Below, one piece after another: positions 29,301-40,300 of a DNA stretch of 64,000 nucleotides. The stretch lies in NCBI GenBank assembly GCA_001766655.1, contig MJCC01000005.1:587233-651232 (forward strand). Reading direction: 5' to 3'. This stretch comes from Phytomonas francai. Lineage: Eukaryota; Euglenozoa; Kinetoplastea; Trypanosomatida; Trypanosomatidae. The first letter of the stretch is position 1, and every line of letters starts with the position of its first letter. A model generated the notes under the pieces. It was given only the letters and a program-made list of their open reading frames with translations. It made no database searches and was not told the DNA's origin. Position numbers and translations under genes: made by a program.

Positions 29301-32102
29301 ATTCAGCAACGCGTCGACTGTGTCAACAGATACCTACATAACACCAAGGACTGCGACGACCACCACTTCTCACGCACAACGCATCAATCGCTAGTTAGGG
29401 AGCAGTGTTTGTCGTTTTCATCAGCAACACAGTACGACATGCAGCTGGGTGATCTACACTCGGCGGTGGGTCGACTGCTGGAAGAAACAAACCTCTCCTG
29501 GAGCACAGTCACGAAGCAAATGGACCCAGGGTCTCCTATGAGAACCACTCGGGAATTTAACAGTGAAGCATGCCTACAAAATGCTAAAACCACGCCATCT
29601 CTTTGCAGTACCGATTCAGTTGGGCAACAAGACATTCAAAATTCCGAGGATCGGGACCCCCCTGCGGTTCACATAGCGGCCCTAACTTTGGAGGAAAAAG
29701 AACTTATTCACCGCGCTGCGTGTATCTTCTCGAATCCAGTTCTCTCCCTGTCTGTCGAATGTCAGCATACCTCCTCTGGGCCGCTATTTATATGGCATCC
29801 TTCGTCGCAAACGTACCAGCAAATTATCTTGGGGTGCAGAATTAGTGATAGTTCACCCTTCTACACATCGGCGTCATTGTCTAACATCGTGGATACGCTC
29901 ACCGCGTTAGTCCATCTCTCCGTCTCCAAGTTCCCTGACGAACCTCTTTATCAGCAACGCTGGTTAGGTAAATGCGTGCTTTTGGCCGCTTCCAAATCAG
30001 AAGAAATGCTGATGGGATTACTGAAACAGAAAACATGCAGTTCCCCCCTTCATGAAGAGTCACTCCGTTTGGCGGGCTTTAACCCCTTGGCGTGTGTTCT
30101 TTTGGTGTGCTTGACAACGCTGGGATGGGTATCGCCCAAACTTCCTCTAACCCGACTTAGTCAGATTTTACTTTACGATTTGGGTAACCAGTACCATCAT
30201 CACGACCCCCTGCATTCATTTTCCGATTTTGAAAAAAATACTGAAACAACGTCCGATGAAAATAAGGTAGAAAAAAGTAGAAGTCTGTTGAGGAGAACCA
30301 CGGAAACATCCCTTGCAGGCGTGCTTTCCACTGTCTTCAATGCGTCGTGTCAATTAGCACATTGCTACCCGCATCTGTTTGGGCCCGTCTGTTCTCGGAA
30401 TGGCATAGACGACGATATTTGCGTTTACCCACTCGATGAATTGTATGTTCGTGCCCAATATTTTTCATCACTCTGCGGCTCTGAAAGGATGCTTAAGAAA
30501 CTTTTTACTGGTAAGGAAAAACATAAATCTAGTGTTGAGATAGCGAATGGGATCACAAAAGGGTTAGATGCAGCTTTACCACGCTTTACGCGTTTCGGCC
30601 ACCCCTTCCTATCCTGTACACTCAATGAATCAATCCTCTCTACGCCTCCATTCTCAAGTGGATGTTTCCTCGCTAACCCGTCAAAAATAATAGAGGCCAC
30701 GTATAGTGATACGGATGAGCTGTATGATCTAAAGGACCTTTTAAAAAGGACCCTTAGGTTGCCGAAGGAAACTATGGTGTGCCATTTAGAACAATACTGG
30801 TCCGAAATATCGACCTGCCAGACGCCTTCGACGAGATCAGGATATATTGAGACCGAAGTAAGGGGCACTGAAGACTCCGAGCTTCCTACGAAATTATTCA
30901 AGGATCAAAAGAAAACTTCCGTCTTGAAAGAGACTCCGCAAGGGGATTCAGTCTGTGATGAGGGAATATGTCCGCCAGCAAGTCAGCTTCATGCGCCTAT
31001 CCTCAATAGAGATGAAGCACCATTCTCCGAACTAGTTGCCTGGACGTTCAAATGCATGTGTTCTGTACTACAAAGCGCTGGATCTGATATTTCACTTTGC
31101 AGCAACACTCATACTCATACTAAAGTGTTGAAGCCAGTGGAACCAGGGCAGAAGAACTGCGAGTGCAGCGTATATGTTTGGAAGCATTTTGTGTATGGGT
31201 TTCAGCAACACAAACAGGACACTTCTTCTAGATACCGCACTCCCACAAGGTGCGCATCAATGCCGTCGCAATCACCCCCGAAGGGCGGATATTGTACTGG
31301 GCGGCAGGGATATCAAGAACAGGATGAATTGGTTATTGAAAGCAGCAAAACGGAAGACATGCTGTTTGAGAGGGCTTCGATTGCTGTATCTCCTCGCAGA
31401 GACGATCTAGATGAAGCCGCTGAGGAACCTACATTCACTCACCCACCATTGCTTTCAGAGGTGGATTATTGTTATATTGCGTTGCTGGTGCTTTTCTTGG
31501 CAGAGCTAGGTATAAAAATCGAATTTCATGCCTGTTTCGTTCGTGACGACAACGATAATGAAAGTGAGAGCGCGGGGACGTCCCTAGCACTGCATACTCA
31601 TGTTAGTCGAGATCAAATACAATCAACATCTGACACTGAGTGCGGGTCTAAGTTTCATAATGTCGATAAAAATGAAAGGGCTCAATATGATCCATCAAGG
31701 CCCCTATTTCTGAATCTTTCCAGTAAACTAACGACTGATGTCCCTAGCTTGGTACCTCCGTTTCCCCCTATGGAGGCGATGACAGGGGAAAATGTGGGCC
31801 TTACTAGTAGGGCTCAGGTAACGACAGCTTCTCCCTCAATAGATACATTGCAGAGCCTAGCTAACCCTGTTGGCAAAACAAATAGAAATATTGAACGCTC
31901 ACGTTCATCCATCGTCCATGAAGATCCTCTTCAGTGGGTACCTGGAGAAATTCAAGGGAGGGAATTCGCCCTAACTCTATCAATGGCATCCACTTTTCCG
32001 AAAAGCTTAGGATTTGAGGTTCTAGAAAGCGCCTGGTCAACGGTTGCGACAATGCTTGGGGGAAGTGCAGTCTCGTTCAAGAAAAGGCCATGGAAAAAAT
32101 AG
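26346..32102 (+). CDS. Large MORN-repeat protein (1918 aa)
   Basis: The ATG is at 26346 and the TAG at 32100-32102. MORN-type repeats are visible near residues 245-264 (HGYGVLLY then YTGE), 355-375 (YEGGFWHGRPHGKGRLLVF), 380-395 (LEGEWVHG), 543-565 (GGWMAGKRHGVGAEW) and 570-590 (YLGDYEHHQRHGLGILE). They are separated by Ser/Asn-rich insertions. The remaining 1300 residues contain several helical, Leu-rich segments (near 920-990, 1110-1290 and 1700-1740) and disordered linkers. MORN repeats usually bind membranes or act as dimerising scaffolds. The layout of MORN repeats followed by a long helical C-terminus recalls ALS2-like Rab GEFs, but I cannot identify a VPS9 signature, so no exchange activity is assigned. 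The short C-terminal tail is basic (FKKRPWKK). Confidence 0.75.
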   Translation: MSWDAHTNTTSLSLEDVTVRASLTSQEYVNRHPVHFTEENVANLGAKMSEPVSPPLAADLIPALPSFLGAALTSWGLGASSGAIANATLCDGDSPCTSNGSEPLPEFMQRSLRVAWSKVNWGGLHRLRQAHYYTGEVSTPQSGMKNDSSKESPREGMSVPSEACDISIDKPVVPNVGANNDAAKSVKMLLTTPHEHAAGSLTDTSYKQRFASLYTRILPSSEAKNRERGSTSHITCEPTFGRQPHGYGVLLYIIYGHRRYTGESTPPATPKAAEAGCSSLNDDTSAENLIPLALIPKAYCPVADLFDQGVLETVFSDISGSTPKSVRKIKKPVQLESLQGGRNNDKIAVLSLVTYEGGFWHGRPHGKGRLLVFQRYILEGEWVHGAPQLRGVCVLRKILAHQTDQYNRDQYGRCLDHLTNDRRRYEAHLYSTSEDEDSNNPQSAIIFSEQYMGTLVVSISHTKALSPEDASRLSEPWKRPGGLSWSINPRITLLYDGYGEALSTPDGHTQSFLKSRIAFVPHEPSSNHKGSGLSMERNGIVWYCGGWMAGKRHGVGAEWRSVGPNRGLYLGDYEHHQRHGLGILEHDNANGLVSNINSDSDRASVFSGSWRCGELQPKATLLLSSNPFMSLQGAHWKHISDNTASGEEFLFDQGLFMKGQHSFSCLWEPIFRKFDVALASLPPLEDRLNIHLEDIVTENSEADDKGERANIYIRPILEAVISLKEWGETLSTFQRLFYFIFGQCSGKKIYKSHKFQQQHSKRDRNSELGATLNFHPFFCEKSKNSLHETDNNTSEKDTLLRRLEKLGGSTPFDTYSLNTRHHGGRPIPYFEHSSPSYCQFMGLSTSNEVAGSPQRRVLDTQEAFASATDRAESAPRQVRQFSVKAKSCGARYAPNISCLHAYVTNPAYTSLSTMRGQTPNATAEHALHYAASFVTSIQLRLIPFVSLHLLAGEQVIHHKILEQFGWNVVYSLVGPLLYDLCNAVVIQQRVDCVNRYLHNTKDCDDHHFSRTTHQSLVREQCLSFSSATQYDMQLGDLHSAVGRLLEETNLSWSTVTKQMDPGSPMRTTREFNSEACLQNAKTTPSLCSTDSVGQQDIQNSEDRDPPAVHIAALTLEEKELIHRAACIFSNPVLSLSVECQHTSSGPLFIWHPSSQTYQQIILGCRISDSSPFYTSASLSNIVDTLTALVHLSVSKFPDEPLYQQRWLGKCVLLAASKSEEMLMGLLKQKTCSSPLHEESLRLAGFNPLACVLLVCLTTLGWVSPKLPLTRLSQILLYDLGNQYHHHDPLHSFSDFEKNTETTSDENKVEKSRSLLRRTTETSLAGVLSTVFNASCQLAHCYPHLFGPVCSRNGIDDDICVYPLDELYVRAQYFSSLCGSERMLKKLFTGKEKHKSSVEIANGITKGLDAALPRFTRFGHPFLSCTLNESILSTPPFSSGCFLANPSKIIEATYSDTDELYDLKDLLKRTLRLPKETMVCHLEQYWSEISTCQTPSTRSGYIETEVRGTEDSELPTKLFKDQKKTSVLKETPQGDSVCDEGICPPASQLHAPILNRDEAPFSELVAWTFKCMCSVLQSAGSDISLCSNTHTHTKVLKPVEPGQKNCECSVYVWKHFVYGFQQHKQDTSSRYRTPTRCASMPSQSPPKGGYCTGRQGYQEQDELVIESSKTEDMLFERASIAVSPRRDDLDEAAEEPTFTHPPLLSEVDYCYIALLVLFLAELGIKIEFHACFVRDDNDNESESAGTSLALHTHVSRDQIQSTSDTECGSKFHNVDKNERAQYDPSRPLFLNLSSKLTTDVPSLVPPFPPMEAMTGENVGLTSRAQVTTASPSIDTLQSLANPVGKTNRNIERSRSSIVHEDPLQWVPGEIQGREFALTLSMASTFPKSLGFEVLESAWSTVATMLGGSAVSFKKRPWKK

Positions 32103-32761
32103 CTCACAAGTCTATACTGTTTTAGAAGGCGTAAAGTAATAATAGGCATGACTTTCTGCTTCAACACGCCTTTCTTATATATTTATCATGGAAATTATTA
32201 CTTTGTGTGTGTGAATTTTTCCATCCTTTCGATATAGATATAAATTTTCCAATGAATCGAAAATGATTCAAAAGAATTATTTTACAATATATATAATTAT
32301 GCTTCAAGAACTCGAAGGGGTCCAATAAAATCACCGCAGCTATCTATAATTTTCTTGACGCTATCCTGTATCACTGTAGAGATTTCGTTTGATGTATCAG
32401 GATTTTCCTTTGTGGAGCTTATCGTTGTCAGCGGTGTCTTTTCTCTCACCTTTTTCCATTAAAAAAAAAAGGGAATATAGGGTTCACTAAAACTTAATCA
32501 ATTTTTGGCTGCCGTTGCTTTTGTTGGAACAAAACAAACTGTACGAATTTTCGATAGGGTTATGGTGTACACCTAGGTATTTACTTTAATATTATATTTA
32601 ACAGGACTAACATTTTTCTTTTCTTATCTGCCCCCGTCTCTTTATGCATTTGGGCTGCTAATCTGAAGATATCCATGAAACAAAAAGTGTACAACAGTTT
32701 TAAAAATCTTATATAGGCATTAAAAAAAAACAAAAACTATAGAGATCAATTATTAGCGAAC
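32103..32761. other. Intergenic spacer
   Basis: This is 659 bases, AT-rich with an A10 run near 32461. The only site I can support is the acceptor at 32611-32668. Confidence 0.5.
32611..32668 (+). promoter_or_regulatory. Putative spliced-leader acceptor
   Basis: A pyrimidine-rich tract at about 32611-32645 is followed by the first downstream AG at 32667-32668, 93 bases before the ATG at 32762. Confidence 0.45.
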
Positions 32762-35011
32762 ATGAATAGCTGTAAAGTTTCAAATATTGACAGTTCATCG
32801 CGTCCGTGTGATATGAACCCTCACAATGACATCATCATGGATGATATTGGTGAGGGAGATGGGGGAAAGCGTTACAATACGAACCATTCCGCCTACGATA
32901 ACAATGGGCACCCAAAGAAACTGGAAGACGGCGAAAATAATAAATCGGAAGCGTCAGGCATAGGTCCTAATGCACCCACTCCCACTTCAGAGGTACGTAT
33001 CCACAAGCCACCGCGCGTTAATGGTAAATTTAAGCGGTCTTCTCAGCCACAGCAAGATTTGAATACTGATTTCAAGATGGTACCAAGTCCGCGAACCACT
33101 CCTGGTTACAAAGAGTCACCGTCTTCTATGAGCGACTCTAGGGATCAAGCGGTTAATGTAGCGTATTTACCCACCCCCAGCTCAGAGGACCTGAAAGGTC
33201 AATACACCCCGAACCCAACTGGCAGTATACAGAAGCAAAAGAATCCCAACTCGCCTCAGGTTGACTCTCGAAATTCAAGTCTTCGAAATGGCGCGAACGT
33301 TGTCGCATTGGCGACCCCCAAAGAGCTCTCCAATGGTCAGGGTCCGGCAGTCCTCAGGTCCTCGCCTGTGCCACCCACCCACCCCAGCCAGAGCCCCGCT
33401 GGGGCGTTGCCGGATCCAAGTCGTAGAGATGGTCCCCTCGAGGGAACGACCAGTGGAGGGCTCCTTATCGCGAGCGCCCAGGACAACACACCACAGGAGG
33501 GCCGTGCTGGACGCAAAGAGGTCGTACAGGACACCGCCGAAGGGGTGGCGTTGTCGACTCTAGTCCAGCAAGCCCCCAGCGGCACTGGAGGAGAGCTTGA
33601 TGAAGTGTCGTCGGAATACTACGAGTACGAAGAATATGAAGGAGTATATGAGGAAAGTAGTGAATACTACTACTATGAAGAGATCTATGAAGAAGAGGTG
33701 GAGGAGGAGGACGAGGGGGGGGAGAGAAGTGAAGAGGAGCCACGAATCAATGTCATCTACAGAAGGAGTGATGAGCCTGCCGTCCCGAACCCCGTCCTCA
33801 GGGAGGCGGTGGTGGGTAAAAATACCATGCGCAATGAACAAGGCGCTGTTACTCACAAATCAAGTGTTGGACCCTCATATAGGGGTACTCCCGCTAGTGG
33901 TAATTTAAAGCATAGCATCTTCGAAAAAGAATCCAGCTCTCGGGAGGATACACCGGAGCGTATGAACTCAGAAGTCCTTCGCAGGAGTTTTAAAATCGAA
34001 AGGCAGACAACTAAGGACCTTGAGGGGAAACCGATAAAGGATAGCAAATGCTATCTCCGCAGTGAGCCGTATGCGGAGGGCCCCCAGCATATCGATCCGA
34101 ATGAAGCAAACTCAACCATAACGACCAGTTCACCCTTTTCAAATATGGATGTGAATCAGCCACAGGCTCTTGCAAAGTCTTCTATTCATACCGAAAAAAA
34201 GAAGGAAGGATCACAAGATCCAGTTGACATTTATATAGGGGAGAATGTTTTTCTGAACGATTCGGGTACATCTAAGAGCATGACCCCCGCCAAAGCTCCT
34301 GGAAAGCATGAGGAAACCAATAAATCCAATTTCAGCGGCAATGTGGACAGTAAGGAGACTGAAGATATTGCCTTAAATAAATCGCTCCACGGTACTCAGA
34401 AAGGGCCTTCAGAGGCTAAACAAAATGAACCAATCGGGGACGGCAGAGCGCCTGCATTATGTTGTGACAAGGACTCGCACACTGAGCAGACCAAGGATGT
34501 TCTGAATGAATCAGTGAACTTTGAAAAGGCAAGACTCGTAAACTCCGAGCGGAAGCATACATCCAGCAGCGACAACTCAGAACGTGGTGTTCACAAAGAC
34601 GAGAAGGTCGTTCCTGAATGCGGACCCGATACCACTCAGACAGCAATGTGGAACTCAAAATCAAAAATCGACAAGGCAACGATAACAGAGACGCTGACAA
34701 GTATCCCGGTAGAGGCGGTGTCTAAGGGGAAAAAAAAACCCTTCTTTGCTAATCTATTCAATGGGTGTACTAGGCAAAAGAAAGGTGATATTGCCTCAGA
34801 TAACAGGGCGAATCATTTGAAGAAATCCACCAGTGACATTGAGAAACACAGCACGGGTAAAAAAATGAATGTTGCCACTGTTGAAGAAGCATCCGTAGAT
34901 TTGAAAGACAAAACAAAAAGACGTCACAGAAGAAGAAGGAAAAAGGAAGTAGAGTCTTCTGCTCTCGATGACAACGAAAGTAAGCAAAAGTCTCTCAATA
35001 CCGCTTCGTAA
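32762..35011 (+). CDS. Hypothetical disordered protein with Tyr/Glu-rich tract and basic tail (749 aa)
   Basis: The ORF runs from the ATG at 32762 to the TAA at 35009-35011. The chain is rich in Ser, Pro, Asn, Lys and Glu throughout and appears disordered. Residues about 282-325 form a striking acidic, tyrosine-rich tract (repeats such as EYYEYEEYE and EYYYYEEIYEEE). Near 655-680 a short KKKPFFANLFNG segment precedes TRQKKG. At about 716-731 a dense basic cluster (KRRHRRRRKK) could be a nuclear or nucleolar localisation signal or an RNA-binding patch. The DNA at about 33290-33830 is much richer in GC than the flanks. I see no enzymatic domain. Function unknown. Confidence 0.8.
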   Translation: MNSCKVSNIDSSSRPCDMNPHNDIIMDDIGEGDGGKRYNTNHSAYDNNGHPKKLEDGENNKSEASGIGPNAPTPTSEVRIHKPPRVNGKFKRSSQPQQDLNTDFKMVPSPRTTPGYKESPSSMSDSRDQAVNVAYLPTPSSEDLKGQYTPNPTGSIQKQKNPNSPQVDSRNSSLRNGANVVALATPKELSNGQGPAVLRSSPVPPTHPSQSPAGALPDPSRRDGPLEGTTSGGLLIASAQDNTPQEGRAGRKEVVQDTAEGVALSTLVQQAPSGTGGELDEVSSEYYEYEEYEGVYEESSEYYYYEEIYEEEVEEEDEGGERSEEEPRINVIYRRSDEPAVPNPVLREAVVGKNTMRNEQGAVTHKSSVGPSYRGTPASGNLKHSIFEKESSSREDTPERMNSEVLRRSFKIERQTTKDLEGKPIKDSKCYLRSEPYAEGPQHIDPNEANSTITTSSPFSNMDVNQPQALAKSSIHTEKKKEGSQDPVDIYIGENVFLNDSGTSKSMTPAKAPGKHEETNKSNFSGNVDSKETEDIALNKSLHGTQKGPSEAKQNEPIGDGRAPALCCDKDSHTEQTKDVLNESVNFEKARLVNSERKHTSSSDNSERGVHKDEKVVPECGPDTTQTAMWNSKSKIDKATITETLTSIPVEAVSKGKKKPFFANLFNGCTRQKKGDIASDNRANHLKKSTSDIEKHSTGKKMNVATVEEASVDLKDKTKRRHRRRRKKEVESSALDDNESKQKSLNTAS

Positions 35012-35323
35012 AAGAGTAATAGTAGTAGCCCCTTCAGCAAAGACGATTTTAGATTACTGAAAAAACATTCTAAAAAGCCTGTAATATAAATTTTGCTTGC
35101 TACCGAAAAGAAATACGGGGATTATATCCCTTTTTGACATCGTAGAAGCGGAAAAAGGATCATAATAGGTTGATACTAACGCCGAAAATTCACGGTTGTT
35201 CATCAAGACGGACCTACAAAGCTTAAAACCTCACCTAATCTCTTCATCATTTGATAATGTTTTGTGCTTTGTAGAATTACACGGGGAACATCCACTGGCA
35301 TTCTCTCACCGTGTGCGTCAAAG

Positions 35324-35349
35324 ATATATATATATATATATATATATAT
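35324..35349. repeat. TA dinucleotide microsatellite
   Basis: A perfect AT/TA run of 26 bases. Confidence 0.9.
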
Positions 35350-35831
35350 GCTGGTCACGTTCGAGGGCGAAAATTGCTAAGAAAGGGCATTGCATGGTGA
35401 CACAGAATACTGGCAAAAAAAAAGGAAAAACATCTATAGAAACGGGAATAATTATCTTTCAGAGCAAGTCATTGATGAGATAGGTTGGTGCCTCTCATAC
35501 TAGGATCACTACGGACTGGATTAAATGGCTATATTCGATCCTCAAAGTAAATGGGAAAGAATATGATTAAATCCTTGTGCATAAACTCAATTACAAAATA
35601 AGCTTTATTTGCTGTAGAAAGGAAAAGGCAAGACTGCGCCATTGAATGACATAGAGAAGCTTTGAATAGGAAAATAGCGAATAAATGAATTGGAATAATT
35701 GAATAGAGATTGATTTTTAAAAATGCTTTTATTATTTTTATTAGAGATTCATACATCTCTAGGGTTAATATCCAAATCCCACACATATTTCCCCCTTCTA
35801 CCCTTTAGTTCTCTCTCTCCTCCCGTTGTGC

Positions 35832-35845
35832 GTGTGTGTGTGTGT
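35832..35845. repeat. Short GT microsatellite
   Basis: Seven GT units in a row within the pre-TOR spacer. Confidence 0.8.
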
Positions 35846-36430
35846 CTGCATGCGAGTGGTAGAGGTTCTTTGATTTGTTGAATTTAGTTTGCTTTGCAAT
35901 CTTTTTTAATGTCGGAAAACGGTAGGGTTAAATTTTGCACATCAATGCCCATTAGAAGACATACCAGAGACACGTATTGTAATTGCTTAGTTTATCTCCG
36001 GCATAAAGTGTGAAAAGAAGTACTTTGAATACTTTTGTTGCAAAAAAAAAACTTCAGATTTATCGAGTGGTACGTTGATATACCCTATCAATAATTTTAG
36101 AGATATAATGAAAAGGTAAACGGATATGTTTTTTGCATTTTCTCTCTTAAAATCATAACAACTACACTATAATCCTTCATATTTATGTACTTTATAGGAA
36201 GGGGACATCGTAGGGCCCTTGCTGATATGACATTGAATTCATTTGTTACCCATTTTATATTTCACTTATTTAAAATTTTATTGATATTGAATTTTTTTCA
36301 GAAATTGCAGACGATAGTTAGATTAAATGGTATTCACTAGTATAGGTTTGGGCTAAACCTTTTTTGTTGGATCTCTTTTTTGGAAAGAGATCCTAAGAGA
36401 ATGTGATTCTATGAATTACGCTCTAATTTG

Positions 36431-36470
36431 ATATATATATATATATATATATGTACATACATACATATAT
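36431..36470. repeat. TA microsatellite with adjoining TACA/CATA repeats
   Basis: A 22-base AT run is followed by GTACATACATACATATAT, a compound simple repeat. Confidence 0.85.
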
Positions 36471-37169
36471 CGTAATTCTATAAGCATTTGGATCGAGTGC
36501 AAATGGCCATATAGTTTACGTCTAATAAGTCGATGGGGAAGAAACGATGAAGACTCCAGTAATTACTTCCTATCATCTGCATGCCAACCAAATATATATG
36601 TACATGGCAAATTGTTATCGCTTCTATCTTTTAGATTCGTCTTAAGTTTATCTTTTTTTTTTATTATTCTTTCTGATTCTTAATAGCTTTAGATATCTGC
36701 ATAGACTTTTATCCCTTTCGAAAAAGTCAATACAAAAGGTTTATTCTATTCACCAAAGGTATCAAATTTAACAAAACGAAATATCACTAGTCTTTTTTCC
36801 ATTGTTTTGTTCTTTGCTTGGTTTCATTTTTTTTTTTTTTTGAGCTTTAACAGGACGCAATTTATTTAAAACTTCGCTAATACTGCTGTATCCTTCAGAA
36901 ATTATTCCGTAACAGCGAATTTAAGAATTCTTTATTATTATTATTTTATCTTATCTTTTACAGGAGTATACACTGTTTTGTGGCTAAATTCACATAATCA
37001 GTTCGAATTTTCTCCTGGATACTGGTTCTTTAGTAGTTGCCTTTCAGTTCGGTGGATTTGGAATAGGAATTAAGAAGGCCCTAAAGTATACAAGGGGAAT
37101 ATTCCCCGAAGAAGAAATTTTGAATAAAAACTGATAGTGAGAGTGTATTAATATTTTAGAAGGGCAACG

Positions 37170-37200
37170 CTTTTTTTCCTTCCACCTTTAACTATTATAG
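37170..37200 (+). promoter_or_regulatory. Putative spliced-leader acceptor for the TOR gene
   Basis: A C/T tract at 37170-37189 is followed by ACTATTATAG, with AG at 37199-37200. This is 112 bases upstream of the ATG at 37313. Confidence 0.6.
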
Positions 37201-37312
37201 CGTTTGAGGGGGAAAATATACGAAAATAATCTTAAACGTAGTATATTGTGATATATAAACAGAAGAGGGCATCTGGGGAGAACAAGATATTAATAACCTT
37301 AGATATAACACA

Positions 37313-40300
37313 ATGCAAGGGCAATCATGCCCCATAAGTGGAAAAGACTCTCTAAATGTCTTACCGTCCGACGGCTCTCGTACCTTTCTTCCCATTCTTG
37401 AGTCATCGAAAACGGCATACACTAACACCACCTCAATGCCACGATTCAATAATCTCAATAGGAACATGTATTCATTTAATAATGCACCTGGTTTTATCAA
37501 TTCAACCATACCAGCTACTTCGATAAGCAATTATACATCCATGCCAACGGCTCCAAGCAACACGTCTGGTGTTGGCGGAGGTTCTACTAATAACATAGAT
37601 GCCAACGAGGAAGAGTTAGATCAGCTGCTTCGGGAGCTCCAGAGCTCGATGGATAGCCCATACGCGCCAGAAGTGCTACAAAACATATTAGAAGTCGTCG
37701 AAACACGTGCTTTATGTAATTTTGACCCACTTTTTCGCGATACCTTTTTAGAGTCATGTATACGTGACATCTTGATCGAACTAACTATCGCGGGAACAGA
37801 GCAATCATTGCTGTTAGCACTCAACCTCATTGAAGGTCTTCTGCCCATTCGCTATACACACCCCCAGCAGAAGTTCACTCGATTATGTCGCAGTCTAACC
37901 GCGATAATGGGGTGTAACCTGGAACTTCCCTCTATGGAAGCGCAAGACTTGTACAAACAAATGCTTAAACTTGACATGCAGTTTGATGACCCGCCTCTAC
38001 TCACTTTTGTCCCGAAGGACCTTAAAGACAGATGCGAACACGCACTTATGCAACTTGATGGCCGATTGCAGCAAACTAATGCGCGTTTTCACCTAAAGTG
38101 CATGTCAATTCTGTTATCAGGTGCAGCCACGGTCGAGATCAACCCAAACTACATAGGAGGACAGTTGCGCAATCAGCTCATGATGCTGTCCATTACACTC
38201 TCGAGCTCTGGTGATCCAAAGCTATACACAGCATCTTACAACTGCCTCTGTGCGATCTTCCGCAGCACCAGTCATATGCGTCGTAATGAGATCTCACTGG
38301 AGAGCCGGTGCATTTGTGAGGATACCATACGGGTGCTAAGCAATAAACATCACAACGAGGCAAGCATCGTATCAATTTTGACTAGACTTCGTGCTCTCCT
38401 GAGCAGTCGTGAGTTGGGTAGCATCAACAAATACAACATGTCGCAGATGTGTATCTTAATAACGGAGCAGTACCGAAATACTGAATCAAATGCTGTGCGA
38501 CTCGCAGTGTGCAAACTGGTTCCAATCATCGCACCGATTGACCCCCAACACGCACAGCGCCGATCAAGCTATTGCGCTATCATCATGAAACCCGTCAAGA
38601 ACATCCGTGACGAGCGCACCAAGTCTGATGAGCTGCGCAACGTCGCGGCTTTCATTGAAAATGTCGGCTATGATGATTTGGACGCCGCTAACCGGACGAA
38701 CATTAATTCGATTATTCATCGCTACATATCTCGTGTGGAAACGCAAGAGGCGTGCTGGCGCATCATCGCCGCTATCTGCCAGTCTAACGCAAACAATCCG
38801 CCCTCACAAGATCCTCCTTCGAAATCAGGAAGTACAGGAGCACATCGGTCTCTCATGTGCTCCCCAAGCTGTGATGCTCCAAGCTTCACCCAGACAATGT
38901 TGACTTCCTCAGTTGAGGGGTCCAACGCCGCAGATTTTTCGTCCCTCTTCAAGGAAAGCAGGAGTCTACATAAAAAAGGCGAAACGTCCGCCCCCGTAGA
39001 AGCTTCCCCAGTTGTAAAAGGTATACAAAAGGTATTTACGCCAACTACAACTCTGACGGAGACAGAAATCTCTACCATCACGCCACGGGCGCGGTCCCAG
39101 TACGGCGAATGCACTTCTAAATGCATGAGTAGGCCGCAGAAACTAAGCACCAGTGTCAGCTCTTCGGACGCACCACTCACCCAGTCAGTTACCTTGCACA
39201 TCAACACCCCTTCTTCCCAGAACCCAGCTAGCAATTATCCAGAAGCAAATACTGCAAGTGTGGCAGGAACAGTGGAAATGATTCGGCGATGCATACCATG
39301 GATTGCGCGCGCAGCACTCACTCAGAATTTAATTCGGTACCTCGCCATCATTCAGAAGCTTGTGCCTTGCTTGAGCGATGACATTGAACACTCGGTAGAC
39401 AAGCTAGTGGATATCACACTTGAAAAGTTTTCCAAGAGCAACGCAGACTCAGATCACGCAAGAAGAACAAGTGTCAGGCCAGATAAGGCGAACTCGTTGA
39501 GTTTTCAAACTGCCAAACACGGAAATAGCACACTCAATGACGGGGACGCCTCTTCAGCAATCACCCGCCCACTATCACATTTTATCAGCACCGATCATAA
39601 TACATCAGGAGGTGATCTGTTGGCAGACTTATCTAGTAGGGCGACCATTCAAAAAAATGAGCCGGGTAATAACCTCCCCAATGGCCTCAACTCCTCTTTG
39701 TCTAAAGCCCCGCTCCTTCAAAAACCTACAAAAACACCATCAGGACATTCTTTCACGCCGACTGATCTGAAAGACTCAACGACAACGCACAGCCCCTCTC
39801 AACTAGTGCATTCTTCGCAGCCGACCGAAAAGCCGCAATGTGAATTGGCAGTTGCTCTGGAGAGTTTTGCACGTCGCCCTGTCACATCTGTACAGAAACT
39901 TGAAGAGATCAAAAAAGTCATCATGCCATTTCAGCGCAATACAGACCCTGTGGTTCGCCAGAAGAGTAGCGAAGCTATCATTGTAAGCCTTAGTGAATGG
40001 ATTCATTATGCTAAGGAACATAAAACCTCAACTTACTCCACACGCGTCAATGAGATCCTAGAATCCTACTTAAAAAATGTGATTTCTGAGATGAATCCGA
40101 CGTGTCGCCATCTTGAAATAACGCTACTTGCAGACGCACCGAACCTGCGTCCGTTTCTTTGCGAGACACACACGCTTTCTTTGCTGCTCAGTTTTCTCAA
40201 TGGTGAATCGCTAGTGCGAGAGAAAACTGTGATGTTGCTCGTGTCTCTCATTCAGGACCCAAAGCTTTCCAACTATATGGTCGCTGTTAAAACAAATCTT

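Larger units (their letters stand above)
35012..37312. other. AT-rich gene-free spacer before TOR
   Basis: This is 2.3 kb with no convincing gene. It contains TA microsatellites at 35324-35349 and 36431-36452, a GT run at 35832-35845, and several A/T homopolymers. Short ORFs here are low-complexity. The TOR splice acceptor lies at its right end. Confidence 0.6.

Noticed and set aside
26346..32102. Assignment as an ALS2-type Rab5 GEF
   Set aside because: MORN repeats are clear, but I could not find a VPS9 signature by eye.
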